Below are positions 26,224 to 35,036 of a stretch of 64,000 nt of DNA, one piece after another. The position numbers and the translations under genes are program-made. The notes beneath the pieces were generated by a model that saw nothing but the letters and a program-made list of their open reading frames with translations, was not told the DNA's origin and made no database searches. Each line of letters starts with the position of its first letter. Position 1 is the stretch's first letter. Source of the stretch: Acidipropionibacterium virtanenii (GTDB lineage: Bacteria > Actinomycetota > Actinomycetes > Propionibacteriales > Propionibacteriaceae); NCBI RefSeq assembly GCF_003325455.1, contig NZ_CP025198.1, positions 868,001 through 932,000 on the forward strand, in the 5' to 3' direction.

Positions 26224-28866
26224 TCAGTCCCAGACGGTGGTGATGTGGACGTGATCCATGTGGTTGGCGGTCGCCGAGCCGCGGTCGGCCACCGCGCGCC
26301 ACCCTTCGGAGTTCCGTGAGATGTTCCAGATCTGCTTGTTCCACATGACGTACTGGACGTTCAGCTCCTTGGCGTGGGCGCGGAAGTAGTTGGCGATCTG
26401 CTGGCCCAGGGCCCGGTCACTGGTGCCTCGCGGCAGCATCAGGTCTACGGCGTGACCGCTGGGATGATCATCGATCGAATCCGAGCGCACCCCGTAGACC
26501 GTCTTGATCTGTGGGAAGGCCGTCAGAACGCGGTTGACGATGCCCACGGCGTTCGGGCGCAGGCCGCTCAACCCCGACGACCCATTCGCGGTCAGTGTGG
26601 CCCAGGAGGAGGACGAACCGGAGCTGGAAGCCGCGGGTTTGGTGGTGGTGAGGTAGCTCGTGTTCACCCATCCGGCGCGTCCGTTGTAGGACACGGGTGT
26701 CCAGCCGTTGACGACGGCGCCTCGGGTGGTCAGGGTTTTGCCGGCGGCGAGGAGGCCGTAGGTGCGGTAGGTGGTGCCGGCTCCGGATCGCAGGTTGACT
26801 GCGGTGGAGGTGTAGACGGTCTTGCCGGATGCACTCGAGTTCGAGCTGGAAGCCGCGGGTTTGGTGGTGGTGAGGTAGCTCGTGTTCACCCATCCGGCGC
26901 GTCCGTTGTAGGACACGGGTGTCCAGCCGTTGACGGCGGCGCCTCGGGTGGTCAGGGTTTTGCCGGCGGCGAGGAGGCCGTAGGTGCGGTAGGTGGTGCC
27001 GGCTCCGGATCGCAGGTTGACTGCGGTGGAGGTGTAGACGGTCTTGCCGGATGCACTCGAGTTCGAGCTGGAAGCCGCGGGTTTGGTGGTGGTGAGGTAG
27101 CTCGTGTTCACCCATCCGGCGCGTCCGTTGTAGGACACGGGTGTCCAGCCGTTGACGGCGGCGCCTCGGGTGGTCAGGGTTTTGCCGGCGGCGAGGAGGC
27201 CGTAGGTGCGGTAGGTGGTGCCGGCTCCGGATCGCAGGTTGACTGCGGTGGAGGTGTAGACGGTCTTGCCGGATGCACTCGAGTTCGAGCTGGAAGCCGC
27301 GGGTTTGGTGGTGGTGAGGTAGCTCGTGTTCACCCATCCGGCGCGTCCGTTGTAGGACACGGGTGTCCAGCCGTTGACGGCGGCGCCTCGGGTGGTCAGG
27401 GTTTTGCCGGCGGCGAGGAGGCCGTAGGTGCGGTAGGTGGTGCCGGCTCCGGATCGCAGGTTGACTGCGGTGGAGGTGTAGACGGTCTTACCGGCGGCAC
27501 TCGAACTGGAGGTGCTGGTGGTGGCGGGTCTGGTGGCCGAGAGGTAGCTCGAACTGACCCAGGCCGCGGTGCCCTTGTAGGAGACGGGTGTCCAACCGTT
27601 GACGGCGGCGCCCCTGGTTCCGACGTGGTCGCCCCGATTGAGTGTGCCCAGCAGTTTGCCACTGGTCGACGCCGTCGAGCGGACGTTCACCGAGGTTGTC
27701 GCGTAGACGATGCTCGTGGCCGGTTTCGCCGGTGTCGGCTTGGTGACGGCGGGCTTGGTGGTGGTGAGGTAGCTCGTGTTCACCCATCCGGCGCGTCCGT
27801 TGTAGGACACGGGTGTCCAGCCGTTGACGACGGCGCCTCGGGTGGTCAGGGTTTTGCCGGCGGCGAGGAGGCCGTAGGTGCGGTAGGTGGTGCCGGCTCC
27901 GGATCGCAGGTTGACTGCGGTGGAGGTGTAGACGGTCTTGCCGGCCGACGTCGTCGCACTCTTCGTCGAGGTCCTCGCCCCTGCGCTCGTCCTGGTGGAG
28001 CTCTTCGCCTTGGGCGCGGCCGACTCGGGAGTCGCTGAAGCCGTCGCCCTCGGGGCGGCCGACGTCGTCGCCTTCGGAGTCGCCGTGGCCGACGTCGCCG
28101 TGGCCGCGGGGGCGGCACCGCTGTCGGCGTCGGTCGACGAAGACGTGTCCGTGCTCTTGTCGGCCGTCTTGTCGGTGGACGTCTCGGCGGCTGGTACGGC
28201 CTTGAGACTGGATGCCGATGCCCAGCGGGCCGTACCCCGGTAGACGATCTCCTGGAAGCCGTCGCTCAGCCGGCCGGTCGTCTCCACCGAGTCGCCCGGT
28301 GAGAGCAGACCGACCCGGGACGCCGATGTCGAGGGCGCGCTGCGGACGTTGAGGTAGTCCGTGGATGTCACGGTCGAACGCGCCGTGGACTTCGACTCCG
28401 GCGCCGGGGAGGTCTTCAGCTGCTTCTGCTGAAGCTTCTTCGCGGTCGTCGTGCGGGGAGTGGGGGTTGACGTCGACGTCTGGCCTCCGGTGGCGGCCCG
28501 GTCCCCGGATGCCGTGGTCTCCTGGCTCGTCGCCCTTTCCTGCGAGGAGGTCGAGAGACTCTGAGAGAGGCTCTGGGGTTCGCTGTCCTGGCCCGGATCC
28601 ACGGCGCTGGGTGCCGCGAGCTGCAGTTGCGTGTCAGCCTCCGGGGCCGCAGTAGTGGCCGGTGCACGGGTGGTGGTCGTGGTGCTGGTGGCCTGAGGCG
28701 TCGCGGACCAGCTCGCCCTCGGCGTCGCCGGCGGCGTGCTGTGCTGCGCGGGCGGCCGGCTCGACTGGTCGTCTACTGAGTTCGCGAGCAGGTGGGCGCT
28801 TCCGGCTACTAGGCCGACGCCCGCGACAGCTGCTACTCCGATCCGAAATGGATGCAGTTCACCCAT
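26224..28866 (-). CDS. Secreted SH3b-repeat protein with C-terminal M15-like peptidase domain
   Basis: 880 residues. An N-terminal hydrophobic segment (about 8-28) serves as signal or anchor, then a long Ser/Thr/Pro/Ala-rich linker to about residue 160. Seven bacterial SH3 domains follow: one divergent (DYLNVRSAPSTSASRVG), one GKTVYTSTAVNLRS unit, one VYATTSVNVRST unit, and four almost identical 74-residue units at about 453-748. The C-terminal domain has the Zn-peptidase pattern DHPSGHAVDLM at about 800-810 and HMDHVHI at about 869-875, as in D-Ala-D-Ala carboxypeptidase-like M15 enzymes and the ARB-07466-like domain. SH3b units probably bind peptidoglycan. AAGGGAG lies about 10 nt before ATG 28866. 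Probable cell-wall remodelling enzyme. Confidence 0.85.
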   Translation of the reverse strand: MGELHPFRIGVAAVAGVGLVAGSAHLLANSVDDQSSRPPAQHSTPPATPRASWSATPQATSTTTTTRAPATTAAPEADTQLQLAAPSAVDPGQDSEPQSLSQSLSTSSQERATSQETTASGDRAATGGQTSTSTPTPRTTTAKKLQQKQLKTSPAPESKSTARSTVTSTDYLNVRSAPSTSASRVGLLSPGDSVETTGRLSDGFQEIVYRGTARWASASSLKAVPAAETSTDKTADKSTDTSSSTDADSGAAPAATATSATATPKATTSAAPRATASATPESAAPKAKSSTRTSAGARTSTKSATTSAGKTVYTSTAVNLRSGAGTTYRTYGLLAAGKTLTTRGAVVNGWTPVSYNGRAGWVNTSYLTTTKPAVTKPTPAKPATSIVYATTSVNVRSTASTSGKLLGTLNRGDHVGTRGAAVNGWTPVSYKGTAAWVSSSYLSATRPATTSTSSSSAAGKTVYTSTAVNLRSGAGTTYRTYGLLAAGKTLTTRGAAVNGWTPVSYNGRAGWVNTSYLTTTKPAASSSNSSASGKTVYTSTAVNLRSGAGTTYRTYGLLAAGKTLTTRGAAVNGWTPVSYNGRAGWVNTSYLTTTKPAASSSNSSASGKTVYTSTAVNLRSGAGTTYRTYGLLAAGKTLTTRGAAVNGWTPVSYNGRAGWVNTSYLTTTKPAASSSNSSASGKTVYTSTAVNLRSGAGTTYRTYGLLAAGKTLTTRGAVVNGWTPVSYNGRAGWVNTSYLTTTKPAASSSGSSSSWATLTANGSSGLSGLRPNAVGIVNRVLTAFPQIKTVYGVRSDSIDDHPSGHAVDLMLPRGTSDRALGQQIANYFRAHAKELNVQYVMWNKQIWNISRNSEGWRAVADRGSATANHMDHVHITTVWD
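26621..27508 (-). repeat. Four near-identical 222-bp tandem coding repeats
   Basis: Anchor GAGCTGGAAGCCGCGGGTTT recurs at 26621, 26843, 27065 and 27287, an exact 222-bp period (74 codons). A fifth, separated copy of most of the unit is at about 27750-27945. Near identity at the DNA level suggests recent duplication or gene conversion and possible copy-number variation. Confidence 0.93.
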
Positions 28867-29274
28867 CCCATCGACTCCCTTCCGACGAGCGCACCCGTCA
28901 ATCGCGTGGGGAGGCGGCCCGGATCTCCTCGGACCCGTCCACGGGTCCGGTCGGGGACCGCGCTCCTCAGTGACACTGGCAATCTACGAGGAACGAGCGG
29001 GATGGCTCCAGCTCCGGCGAATGCTGTGAAGTGCGTGAGTCAATGCGACACGCCGCTCGCGGGGCAATAATGACAGCAGTGTCGTTCGAGTGCGTTCAAG
29101 GGCTGCCTGGTTGCAGGATTTCCCCTTGCCGTAGCGGTGTGGTCACTGTTTTATGAGATTTCTCAGGCGAGTTTCAGAGCTTGCTCAGGGGATTCGATCC
29201 GAGACCGCGAGACCCTCAGTGCTCCCTCAAGCCGTGATTGAGAGATCGGTCCTCATGGCGGGATGTCGGAGCGG
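28867..29274. other. 408-bp intergenic region upstream of SH3b hydrolase gene
   Basis: No gene seen. It holds an exact hairpin GGACCCGT-cc-ACGGGTCC at about 28931-28948, in the leader of the SH3b gene. Actinobacterial wall hydrolases often have a c-di-AMP (ydaO) riboswitch here; I could not find its conserved core convincingly. Confidence 0.4.
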
Positions 29275-29901
29275 TCAGCTCCCGGCCTGCAGATCGACCT
29301 CGGCGACGAGGGTGGTCGAGATCTCGTCGGAGACGACGAGGCGGGCCAGCCCCCACACCTCGGTGGGCAACCAGCCGCTGCGGATCGCCTGGAGCGAGGT
29401 CTGGGAGGAGCCCAGGGCGGATGTCACCGCATCCCGGTCGTCCTCGTCGGCGATGACCGGGATGACGTGGGACTGCCCATGGAGGTGGTTGGCCAGGATC
29501 ACCCCGAGTGCGAACTCGTCGAAGGACGGCGCCAGGACGGCCAGGTCTTTGGCGTCCGGGTTGCCGATCAGAACGGCCTGGATCACACGGGCCCCCTCGA
29601 GGGCATCCGGGCAGACGATGACGCGGGCGTCCTCAACGACGGCGGTGGGCGTGCCGTCGGGGGAGGTGTGGGTCGCCGCGGCGGCCGAGGCCAGCGTCGC
29701 AGAGATGGTGAGGTGGTCGCCGGCCATGAGTTCATCGAGCCGGGTGCACAGATCACGTGACATCGCGGGCGGACGCCCCGCGGGCGTGGCGGCGTCCTGC
29801 GCCTCGGCGTGACGCCGTGACCTGCGATCGGCGAGCGCTGCCACGATGAGCAGCACCAGGCCGACCGCCAGGATCACCCACATCCCGGCCGGAATCTGCA
29901 T
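29275..29901 (-). CDS. Hypothetical single-pass membrane protein
   Basis: 208 residues with one N-terminal helix (about 8-25, WVILAVGLVLLIVAAL) followed by a basic stretch and a soluble cytoplasmic-looking domain. No family recognised. The soluble domain alternates hydrophobic strands and helices (ARVIVCPDALEGARVIQAVL, DLAVLAPSFDEFALGVILAN), suggestive of an alpha/beta fold. CTGGAG is close upstream of ATG 29901. It is the last chromosomal protein gene before tRNA-Lys and the integrated element. Confidence 0.6.
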   Translation of the reverse strand: MQIPAGMWVILAVGLVLLIVAALADRRSRRHAEAQDAATPAGRPPAMSRDLCTRLDELMAGDHLTISATLASAAAATHTSPDGTPTAVVEDARVIVCPDALEGARVIQAVLIGNPDAKDLAVLAPSFDEFALGVILANHLHGQSHVIPVIADEDDRDAVTSALGSSQTSLQAIRSGWLPTEVWGLARLVVSDEISTTLVAEVDLQAGS

Positions 29902-29942
29902 GACTCCAGCCTGTCACGTCCAGGTAGGTGTTGCGCTTCCCC

Positions 29943-31730
29943 TCAGAACACGGGGCGGCGCTGGAGGGTGGGGGCCGCTACACTGGGCGGGCCCCCGTAG
30001 CTCAGTTGGTTAGAGCAACGGACTTTTAATCCGTGGGTCCTGGGTTCGAGTCCCAGTGGGGGCACCCAACGCACAAGGCTCGAACTTTGGCCCGATGAAT
30101 CATCGGGCTGGGTTTGGGCCTTGTCCGCGTTCGCGGCCCAGGTGAGGGCGTCCGCGTTGACCTCGGGGTCCAGGAGCATCTCGAAGGGTCGGGCGTTCTC
30201 GGCTCGCACGTCGCCGTCCTCGTCGATGTAGATCTTGGTGAAGAACGCTTGGTTGCACAGGCGCCGATTCGCATCGTCGCAGCGTGCGTAGATCTCGGCG
30301 CAATTCTCCAATAGGTTGAGGGCATCATCGAGGTGGGCACGGGCGTCGGTGTACTCACCGTAGTGGGCGTCGATGCGCCGTGTGACTTGGTCGAGTTCGC
30401 CAAGGATGCGGTCCTGTTCCCGCTTGAGGACAGACAACGGGATGGCCTCGGCGTAGTGGGCCTGAAGGAGCCGGTCCTGTTCGTGTTCGAGACGGTCACG
30501 GTGGGCGGTGAGCTGTCCGAGTTCGTCGGCTTCGGCAGACATGAGCCGGTCGAACTCCGCGTGAATCATGCCGCTGAGTGCCTGGCGCTGGGCGTGGGTG
30601 ACCTGGACTCGTTGATAGTACTGCTCGATGAGGTGTTCGACCTCGTCGATGAGCATGGCCTGACGCGAGCAATCAGTTCGTTTGGCGTGGCGCCCGGAGC
30701 AGACGAAGTACGGGTAGACGTTGCCGTAGCTGTTCTTGGCGTTGGAGACGATGAGCCGAGACCCGCACTGCCCGCAGTAGACGGTGCCCTTGAGATAGTG
30801 ATCGTGCACTTGGGTGGCCTCCGATGCGGTCTTGTGTGCGGTGAGGACGGACTGGACCTGGTACCAGACTTCGGCCGGAACCAGCGGGGTGTGGGAGCCC
30901 TTGTAGAGGACTCCGCGGTAGGTGATCTCGCCCTTGTAGTAGGGATTCGTGAGCATCCGGTGGACGCTGGAGACGGCGAGCATCTTTGACGGGCGCTTCG
31001 GGGTGGCTGGTGTGGTAAGACCGCGTGAGGTCAGCTCGTCGTGGAGCTGGCTGACGGTCCAGTCGCCAGACGCGTAGGCCTTGAAAGCCCACTCGACGAG
31101 GGGTGCCCGGTCGGGGTCAAAGTCGACGGTACGAACTTCGCGTCCCAGTTCGTCCCGCTCACGGACGTTGAGGTAGCCGATGGGCGCCTTGCCGATCGTC
31201 CCGCCGCTGGCAGCCTTCTGGGTCATGCCCTTGATAACCTCGGTGGCCAGATTGCGGGAGTAGAACTCGGCGATCGTTGACATGATGCCGTGCAACAACA
31301 TGCCCGAGGGCGTCTCGTCGATGTTCTCGGTGGCGGACACCAGCATGACCCCGGACTCCTGGAGTGCGAGGTGGATGGTGACATCGTCCGCCCTGTTGCG
31401 TGCGAGACGATCCACCTTGTGGACGATGCAGTAGGCGACGCGGTGCTGTTTGACGTACTTGATCATCCGCATGAGGTCTGGGCGGTCCGCCTTGCGGGCG
31501 GACTCGCCTGCATCAACGAACTCCTCGACGATGACGGCCCCGAGCTGTTCAGCCTTGCGCCTGTTGGCTTCCCGCTGGGCGGGGATCGAGAATCCTTCGT
31601 CGGTACCACCCTTCTCGGCTTGCTCCTTGGTGGAGACGCGCAGGTAGGACACCGCCTGTGCGGTGCCTTGGGGTGGGTCGATGAGACTGCGCACAGGATC
31701 GGTGCGGATGGCGGGGTCTCGGTCAGTCAT
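29943..31730 (-). CDS. Large serine recombinase (element integrase)
   Basis: 595 residues as read. The resolvase catalytic domain has YLRVSTKEQAE with Ser33 as nucleophile and KVDRLARNRAD; a recombinase domain follows (GTIGKAPIGYL, SSVHRMLTNPYYKGEI), then a zinc-ribbon (YCGQCGSRL with FVCSGRHAKRTDC) and a long coiled coil near 430-520. ATG 31730 (MTDRDPA) is chosen; the frame stays open upstream to 31886 but with no better start. At the 3' end the frame leaves the element and crosses tRNA-Lys in antisense (PPLGLEPRTHGLKVRCSN), so the last 35 or so residues are encoded by the host chromosome and would differ in the excised circle. Confidence 0.93.
   Translation of the reverse strand: MTDRDPAIRTDPVRSLIDPPQGTAQAVSYLRVSTKEQAEKGGTDEGFSIPAQREANRRKAEQLGAVIVEEFVDAGESARKADRPDLMRMIKYVKQHRVAYCIVHKVDRLARNRADDVTIHLALQESGVMLVSATENIDETPSGMLLHGIMSTIAEFYSRNLATEVIKGMTQKAASGGTIGKAPIGYLNVRERDELGREVRTVDFDPDRAPLVEWAFKAYASGDWTVSQLHDELTSRGLTTPATPKRPSKMLAVSSVHRMLTNPYYKGEITYRGVLYKGSHTPLVPAEVWYQVQSVLTAHKTASEATQVHDHYLKGTVYCGQCGSRLIVSNAKNSYGNVYPYFVCSGRHAKRTDCSRQAMLIDEVEHLIEQYYQRVQVTHAQRQALSGMIHAEFDRLMSAEADELGQLTAHRDRLEHEQDRLLQAHYAEAIPLSVLKREQDRILGELDQVTRRIDAHYGEYTDARAHLDDALNLLENCAEIYARCDDANRRLCNQAFFTKIYIDEDGDVRAENARPFEMLLDPEVNADALTWAANADKAQTQPDDSSGQSSSLVRWVPPLGLEPRTHGLKVRCSNQLSYGGPPSVAAPTLQRRPVF
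29979..29990 (+). promoter_or_regulatory. -10 of tRNA-Lys
   Basis: TACACT at 29979-29984 ends 6 nt before the mature tRNA 5' base. No recognisable -35. Confidence 0.4.
29991..30064 (+). tRNA. tRNA-Lys (TTT), integration target
   Basis: 74 nt, no encoded CCA. Acceptor GCCCCCG/TGGGGGC, D arm GCTCAGTTGGTTAGAGC, anticodon loop CTTTTAA with anticodon TTT, T arm CTGGG-TTCGAGT-CCCAG. The mobile element begins at or within its 3' half: the recombinase frame crosses the whole tRNA in antisense. No second copy of the tRNA 3' end was seen in the window, so the far attachment site lies to the right. Confidence 0.95.
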
Positions 31731-31907
31731 TTTGGTCCAACTCTCACGCGGTGCGTCCCTCGCGTCGGGTTGGAACGCCCGGCGGGGTGTTGCTTGTGAG
31801 AGGAACCCGAAGGCTCTAGGACTAGGCCGAATCGGCCACGTTTCGCGTGCCCGCCATGGGCGGGGTTTAGGACCACAACACCCCACGTCTGACGCGAGGC
31901 TTGGTGC

Positions 31908-32141
31908 TCATTCTACCGGCTGGACTGTCACTCCGACAGGGCCGTTCGGTCGATCCTTCAAGGTCTCGGGAAGCTCGGTGGCTCGCGCATCGGCTCGCGC
32001 CTTGCCGGACTCCTGCAACGTGAGGCGTATGAGCGCTTCGGCGAGCTTATGGATGTCGACCGGATTCCGGTGTACGGCTCGGACCGACAGAGACCGCTCA
32101 TCGTTCGGACGTTGCCCCGTCTTCTTGGAGTACGTACTCAC
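31908..32141 (-). CDS. Small hypothetical element protein
   Basis: 77 residues, basic, no recognised family. The central part (DIHKLAEALIRLTLQESGKA) looks helical. GTG 32141 overlaps the stop of the upstream DUF4913-like gene by 4 nt, so the two are coupled. It is the gene nearest the recombinase, separated from it by 177 bp in which I see no gene. A helper role such as an excision factor is possible but unsupported. Confidence 0.6.
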   Translation of the reverse strand: MSTYSKKTGQRPNDERSLSVRAVHRNPVDIHKLAEALIRLTLQESGKARADARATELPETLKDRPNGPVGVTVQPVE

Positions 32142-32698
32142 TCGTCCCGCACCTCCCCGGTGTCGTGGTCGATGCTGGCGTAGAACGCGTCCTCGGCTTT
32201 CTGGCGGGCTTCAACCTGGTCAAGGACGAACTCGACGAAGTCTTCGTCACGGTCGACAATTGTCATCTCTTCTGCGTGTTCGGCAGGTTCTTCCCCGGGC
32301 CAGGTGGTCTGCCGTGTGGGCCGGTCGCGGTCGAGGCGGGTGCCGGAGGCAGTCACCCAGTCGCGCAGTCGCTGGCGGGCATCAGCGAAGTCGCGATGCC
32401 ACCCCAGCGGCGCGGAGCCGTTCTGGTCAGGGTCATAGGCACAGAGCCAGTGCAGGTGGAGGGCAGAGAGTTCCCAGAGCAGTTCGGGGTGGCGGTGCCA
32501 GTAGGGCGGGATGACGGAGGCCGGGAGTCCGTAGGTGTGGCGCAGCCAGTCCACCCACCGGTTCAGCTCCAGCAGCTCCTGCTCCAGATCGTCAGCCGTC
32601 AACAGATTCCAGTTGATGGGGTGCGGAGGCTCGGCGACCAGGTTCTGCGTGTCGTCGTAGTCGGGCTGATCGTCAAACCCTGGCGTGTGCGAAGTCAT
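32138..32698 (-). CDS. DUF4913-like element protein
   Basis: 186 residues, acidic, Trp-rich: INWNLLTADDLEQELLELNR, WVDWLRHTYGLP, PPYWHRHPELLWELSALHLH, WLCAYDPD. The pattern of a WV-WL helix, an IP-W-H segment and an aromatic ALH-W-AY helix resembles the DUF4913 family found in actinobacterial conjugative elements. Function unknown. ATG 32698 begins an overlapping pair with the 77-residue gene downstream; SSB lies 19 bp upstream in the same direction. Confidence 0.65.
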   Translation of the reverse strand: MTSHTPGFDDQPDYDDTQNLVAEPPHPINWNLLTADDLEQELLELNRWVDWLRHTYGLPASVIPPYWHRHPELLWELSALHLHWLCAYDPDQNGSAPLGWHRDFADARQRLRDWVTASGTRLDRDRPTRQTTWPGEEPAEHAEEMTIVDRDEDFVEFVLDQVEARQKAEDAFYASIDHDTGEVRDE

Positions 32699-32717
32699 GA
32701 TGCGCTTCTCTCAACGT

Positions 32718-33176
32718 TCAGCGACCGAGCACCGGAGCGCTGGTCGTCGGCCGCCGCAACCGAGGGTCGAAGGCACGCTCCTGTTCGCGTTGAACGGTTT
32801 CCCGAGCTGCGAAGGTACGGGGTGAGCGGTCGACGTCGTAGCGCGTTCGCACTGCGTCATGCCCCATCCGCTTGGCGACGAACTCCTCGCTTTCAACGGC
32901 CTGACCTTCCCGCTCATAGTTGACCGGGCGGACATATCCCTCGGCCAAGAAGTTGTCGCCCTTGGAGAACCGGCTGCTCAGACGTTCTGCCGAACGGCCG
33001 AACATCACCAAGTGGTGATACGTCGTCTCCATCTGCGTGAAGGTTCCGTCCTCCTCCCGTCGGAAGTGCTCTTGACCGAACCTGAGGTACAAGCGAGGAT
33101 CGCCCTTCGACGTAGTCGTGAGCTGCGGTTCCGACGCAATAAAGCCGGAGATGGACTGCTGCGCGTGGATGGCCAT
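32718..33176 (-). CDS. ssb: Single-stranded DNA-binding protein of the element
   Basis: 152-residue OB-fold SSB. The N-terminal region ISGFIASEPQLTTTSKGDPR, then LYLRFGQEHF and YHHLVMFGRSAERLSSRFSK fit the SSB family; the acidic C-terminal tip of housekeeping SSB is absent (ends SAPVLGR), as in some plasmid versions. ATG 33176 (MAIHAQQ) has AGGAG 6 nt upstream and is preferred to the more distant start at 33203. It probably coats the transferred strand or aids replication of the excised element. Confidence 0.87.
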   Translation of the reverse strand: MAIHAQQSISGFIASEPQLTTTSKGDPRLYLRFGQEHFRREEDGTFTQMETTYHHLVMFGRSAERLSSRFSKGDNFLAEGYVRPVNYEREGQAVESEEFVAKRMGHDAVRTRYDVDRSPRTFAARETVQREQERAFDPRLRRPTTSAPVLGR

Positions 33177-33254
33177 GATGTGCTCCTGGAGTTGGTCAGT
33201 CACCCGGTGGTGACCGCTGTGCCAGGCAGGTGCACGTGGCTTCCCGGCATTCGG

Positions 33255-35036
33255 TTAGTCGGTGCTGGGTGGTCGTTGAAGGAGGGCTTCGATGCTCGCG
33301 CGGTCTCGCGTGAGTTGAGTGGCGTTGCTGCGCTTCGGCCAGGGATGCAGGTCGGTGATGATCGGCGGGGTGGAGCGCAGGAGGATGACGCCGGTGCCGA
33401 ATGGGAGGGTGCGGATGCGGTCGGGTGGCAGGATCGGCACCCGACGCACGGAGCGCTGGTTTGAGCGGGTGCCGTGGTCGCCGAGGGTGATGGAATCGGT
33501 GTACTCGTCGCGTTCACCGATGAGGGTGGCGAGGTCTTGAAGGTCGCGGCTGTTGGAGGCGCCGCCGAGGATGATCTTGACAATGCTGGCGTCCCAGATG
33601 GCCCCGGCCTGGTTGTCGCTCCACTTGTCCCGGGCCTGGGCGAGCGATTGGAGAACGGGCATGGTCGTGATCCCGGTGCCTCCACCTTCAGCCATCAGAG
33701 TCGGCAGTGACGGGAGCGGTGCCAGGTTGCCGATCTCGTCCAAGGCGAGCAGGAGTGGCGGGTCGAGCCGTGCGCCGGGTGAGCGGGCGGCCATCCGCCG
33801 GGCGGTTTCGACGAGGTCTTCCACGAACGCGGCGACGAGGGCGGCGCTGTTGCCTGCCCCGGCGCCGGTGGCGAGCAGGTAGAGGGTGCCCTTGTCTCGG
33901 ATGAAGGCTTCAGGGTCGAACTGTTCACCAGGCCGAGGGCTGACGGCGTCCAGGACGCGGGGATCTGCGAGAGCCGCCAGTGCCAGGGAGACTCCTTGCC
34001 AGATGGAGTCGCGGGTGCGGGGGTCGGCGTCGATCATGGCTTCCAGGGATTCGGCCCAGCCTGTCGCTGAGTGGGGTGAACCGGTGAGGATGGCGACGGC
34101 GTCTGCCGCGGCGGAGGGGTCGAGGGTCCAGCGGAACAGTTCGGCGGGTGTGCGGTGATCCAATGCGGCGGCGTGCAGGAGGGCTTGGAGGGCGACTCGG
34201 GTCTTGCCTTCCCAGAATCCGCCTCCGTCGACCCCGCCGTCGGCGAGGCCTGTGGCGGCGGCGAGCCCGGTGGCGCGGATCATGGCGGTGAGTGGGTCGT
34301 CGCAGCCGCGGATGGGCGACCAGCGAAGACCTGCGGGAACGCCGTCGGCCAAGTGCTGAGGGTCGAAGACGGCGACGGGCCCGACATGCTGGCGAGCCTT
34401 GAGCGTGGCGGTGAGGTTGTCGGGCCGGGTGCTGGTGGTGACCACGGCACCGGGTGCGTCGAGGATCGCGGGGATGACGATGTGCAGGCCCTTGCCGGAG
34501 CGCGGCGGGCCGATGAGGAGGATAGAGTCCTCGACGCTGGCCCACACCTGTTTGCCCTTCGACTGACCGAGAACGAACCCCACGTCGTGCGGTTCTGGCG
34601 TGTCGAGGGACGGGCGGAGTGTCCCGGCTCGGTGGACCAGTGCTTTCGCTGAGGCTGCCGTGGTGACTTCGTGTGCGGTGGCGGTCCCGGCGAGCCGGTG
34701 TGGGTCCACATCGACCGCGCGGGAGTGACGTCGCCACTTGATCCAACCCCAAGTGCCTCCGGCTGCGAGGAGGCCGAGCATGAGCGTCAGGGTGATCCAG
34801 TAGGCGATCGGGTTGAGTCCGTCGGCGTGGAGCGCGCCCGCGGGATCGCCAGGACTGAACAAGACAGCCAGGCCACCGGCGACGCCTGTTTGTGGCTGGT
34901 CGGCGCCGGTCACGAACGCGGCGACGGACCCTGCGCCGCGGATGGTGAGGATGAGGCCGAAGAGGGCGGCGAGCCCGACCATGAGGATGTTCGTCAGCTC
35001 GTCACCCATCGAGCCAGACTGGCGCTGCATGCTCAT
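33255..35036 (-). CDS. VirD4/TraG-type coupling ATPase
   Basis: 593-residue type IV coupling protein that hands the relaxase-DNA complex to the secretion channel. Two membrane helices near the N-terminus (about 15-35 and 75-98), then Walker A IGPPRSGKGLHIV, TSTRPDNL, and Walker B LLALDEIGNLAP; the TraM-recognition-type C-terminal part includes MPVLQSLAQARDKW. ATG 35036 overlaps the stop of the upstream gene (ATGA), which favours it over the slightly earlier start at 35051. The short VirD4 form lacks an all-alpha extension. Confidence 0.92.
   Translation of the reverse strand: MSMQRQSGSMGDELTNILMVGLAALFGLILTIRGAGSVAAFVTGADQPQTGVAGGLAVLFSPGDPAGALHADGLNPIAYWITLTLMLGLLAAGGTWGWIKWRRHSRAVDVDPHRLAGTATAHEVTTAASAKALVHRAGTLRPSLDTPEPHDVGFVLGQSKGKQVWASVEDSILLIGPPRSGKGLHIVIPAILDAPGAVVTTSTRPDNLTATLKARQHVGPVAVFDPQHLADGVPAGLRWSPIRGCDDPLTAMIRATGLAAATGLADGGVDGGGFWEGKTRVALQALLHAAALDHRTPAELFRWTLDPSAAADAVAILTGSPHSATGWAESLEAMIDADPRTRDSIWQGVSLALAALADPRVLDAVSPRPGEQFDPEAFIRDKGTLYLLATGAGAGNSAALVAAFVEDLVETARRMAARSPGARLDPPLLLALDEIGNLAPLPSLPTLMAEGGGTGITTMPVLQSLAQARDKWSDNQAGAIWDASIVKIILGGASNSRDLQDLATLIGERDEYTDSITLGDHGTRSNQRSVRRVPILPPDRIRTLPFGTGVILLRSTPPIITDLHPWPKRSNATQLTRDRASIEALLQRPPSTD

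Noticed and set aside
26621-27508. CRISPR-like repetitive array
   Set aside because: The repeats are 222 bp with no unique spacers and encode SH3b domains.
26374-28038. 554-residue Gly/Val-rich repetitive frame opposite the SH3b gene
   Set aside because: Mirror image of the 222-bp coding repeats; no start or ribosome-binding site of its own.
28867-29160. c-di-AMP (ydaO) riboswitch upstream of the SH3b hydrolase
   Set aside because: Expected by context in actinobacteria, but the conserved core sequences could not be matched by eye. A covariance-model scan would decide.
31731-31886. Upstream extension of the serine recombinase frame
   Set aside because: The sequence is not protein-like, and ATG 31730 sits at the usual distance from the catalytic serine.
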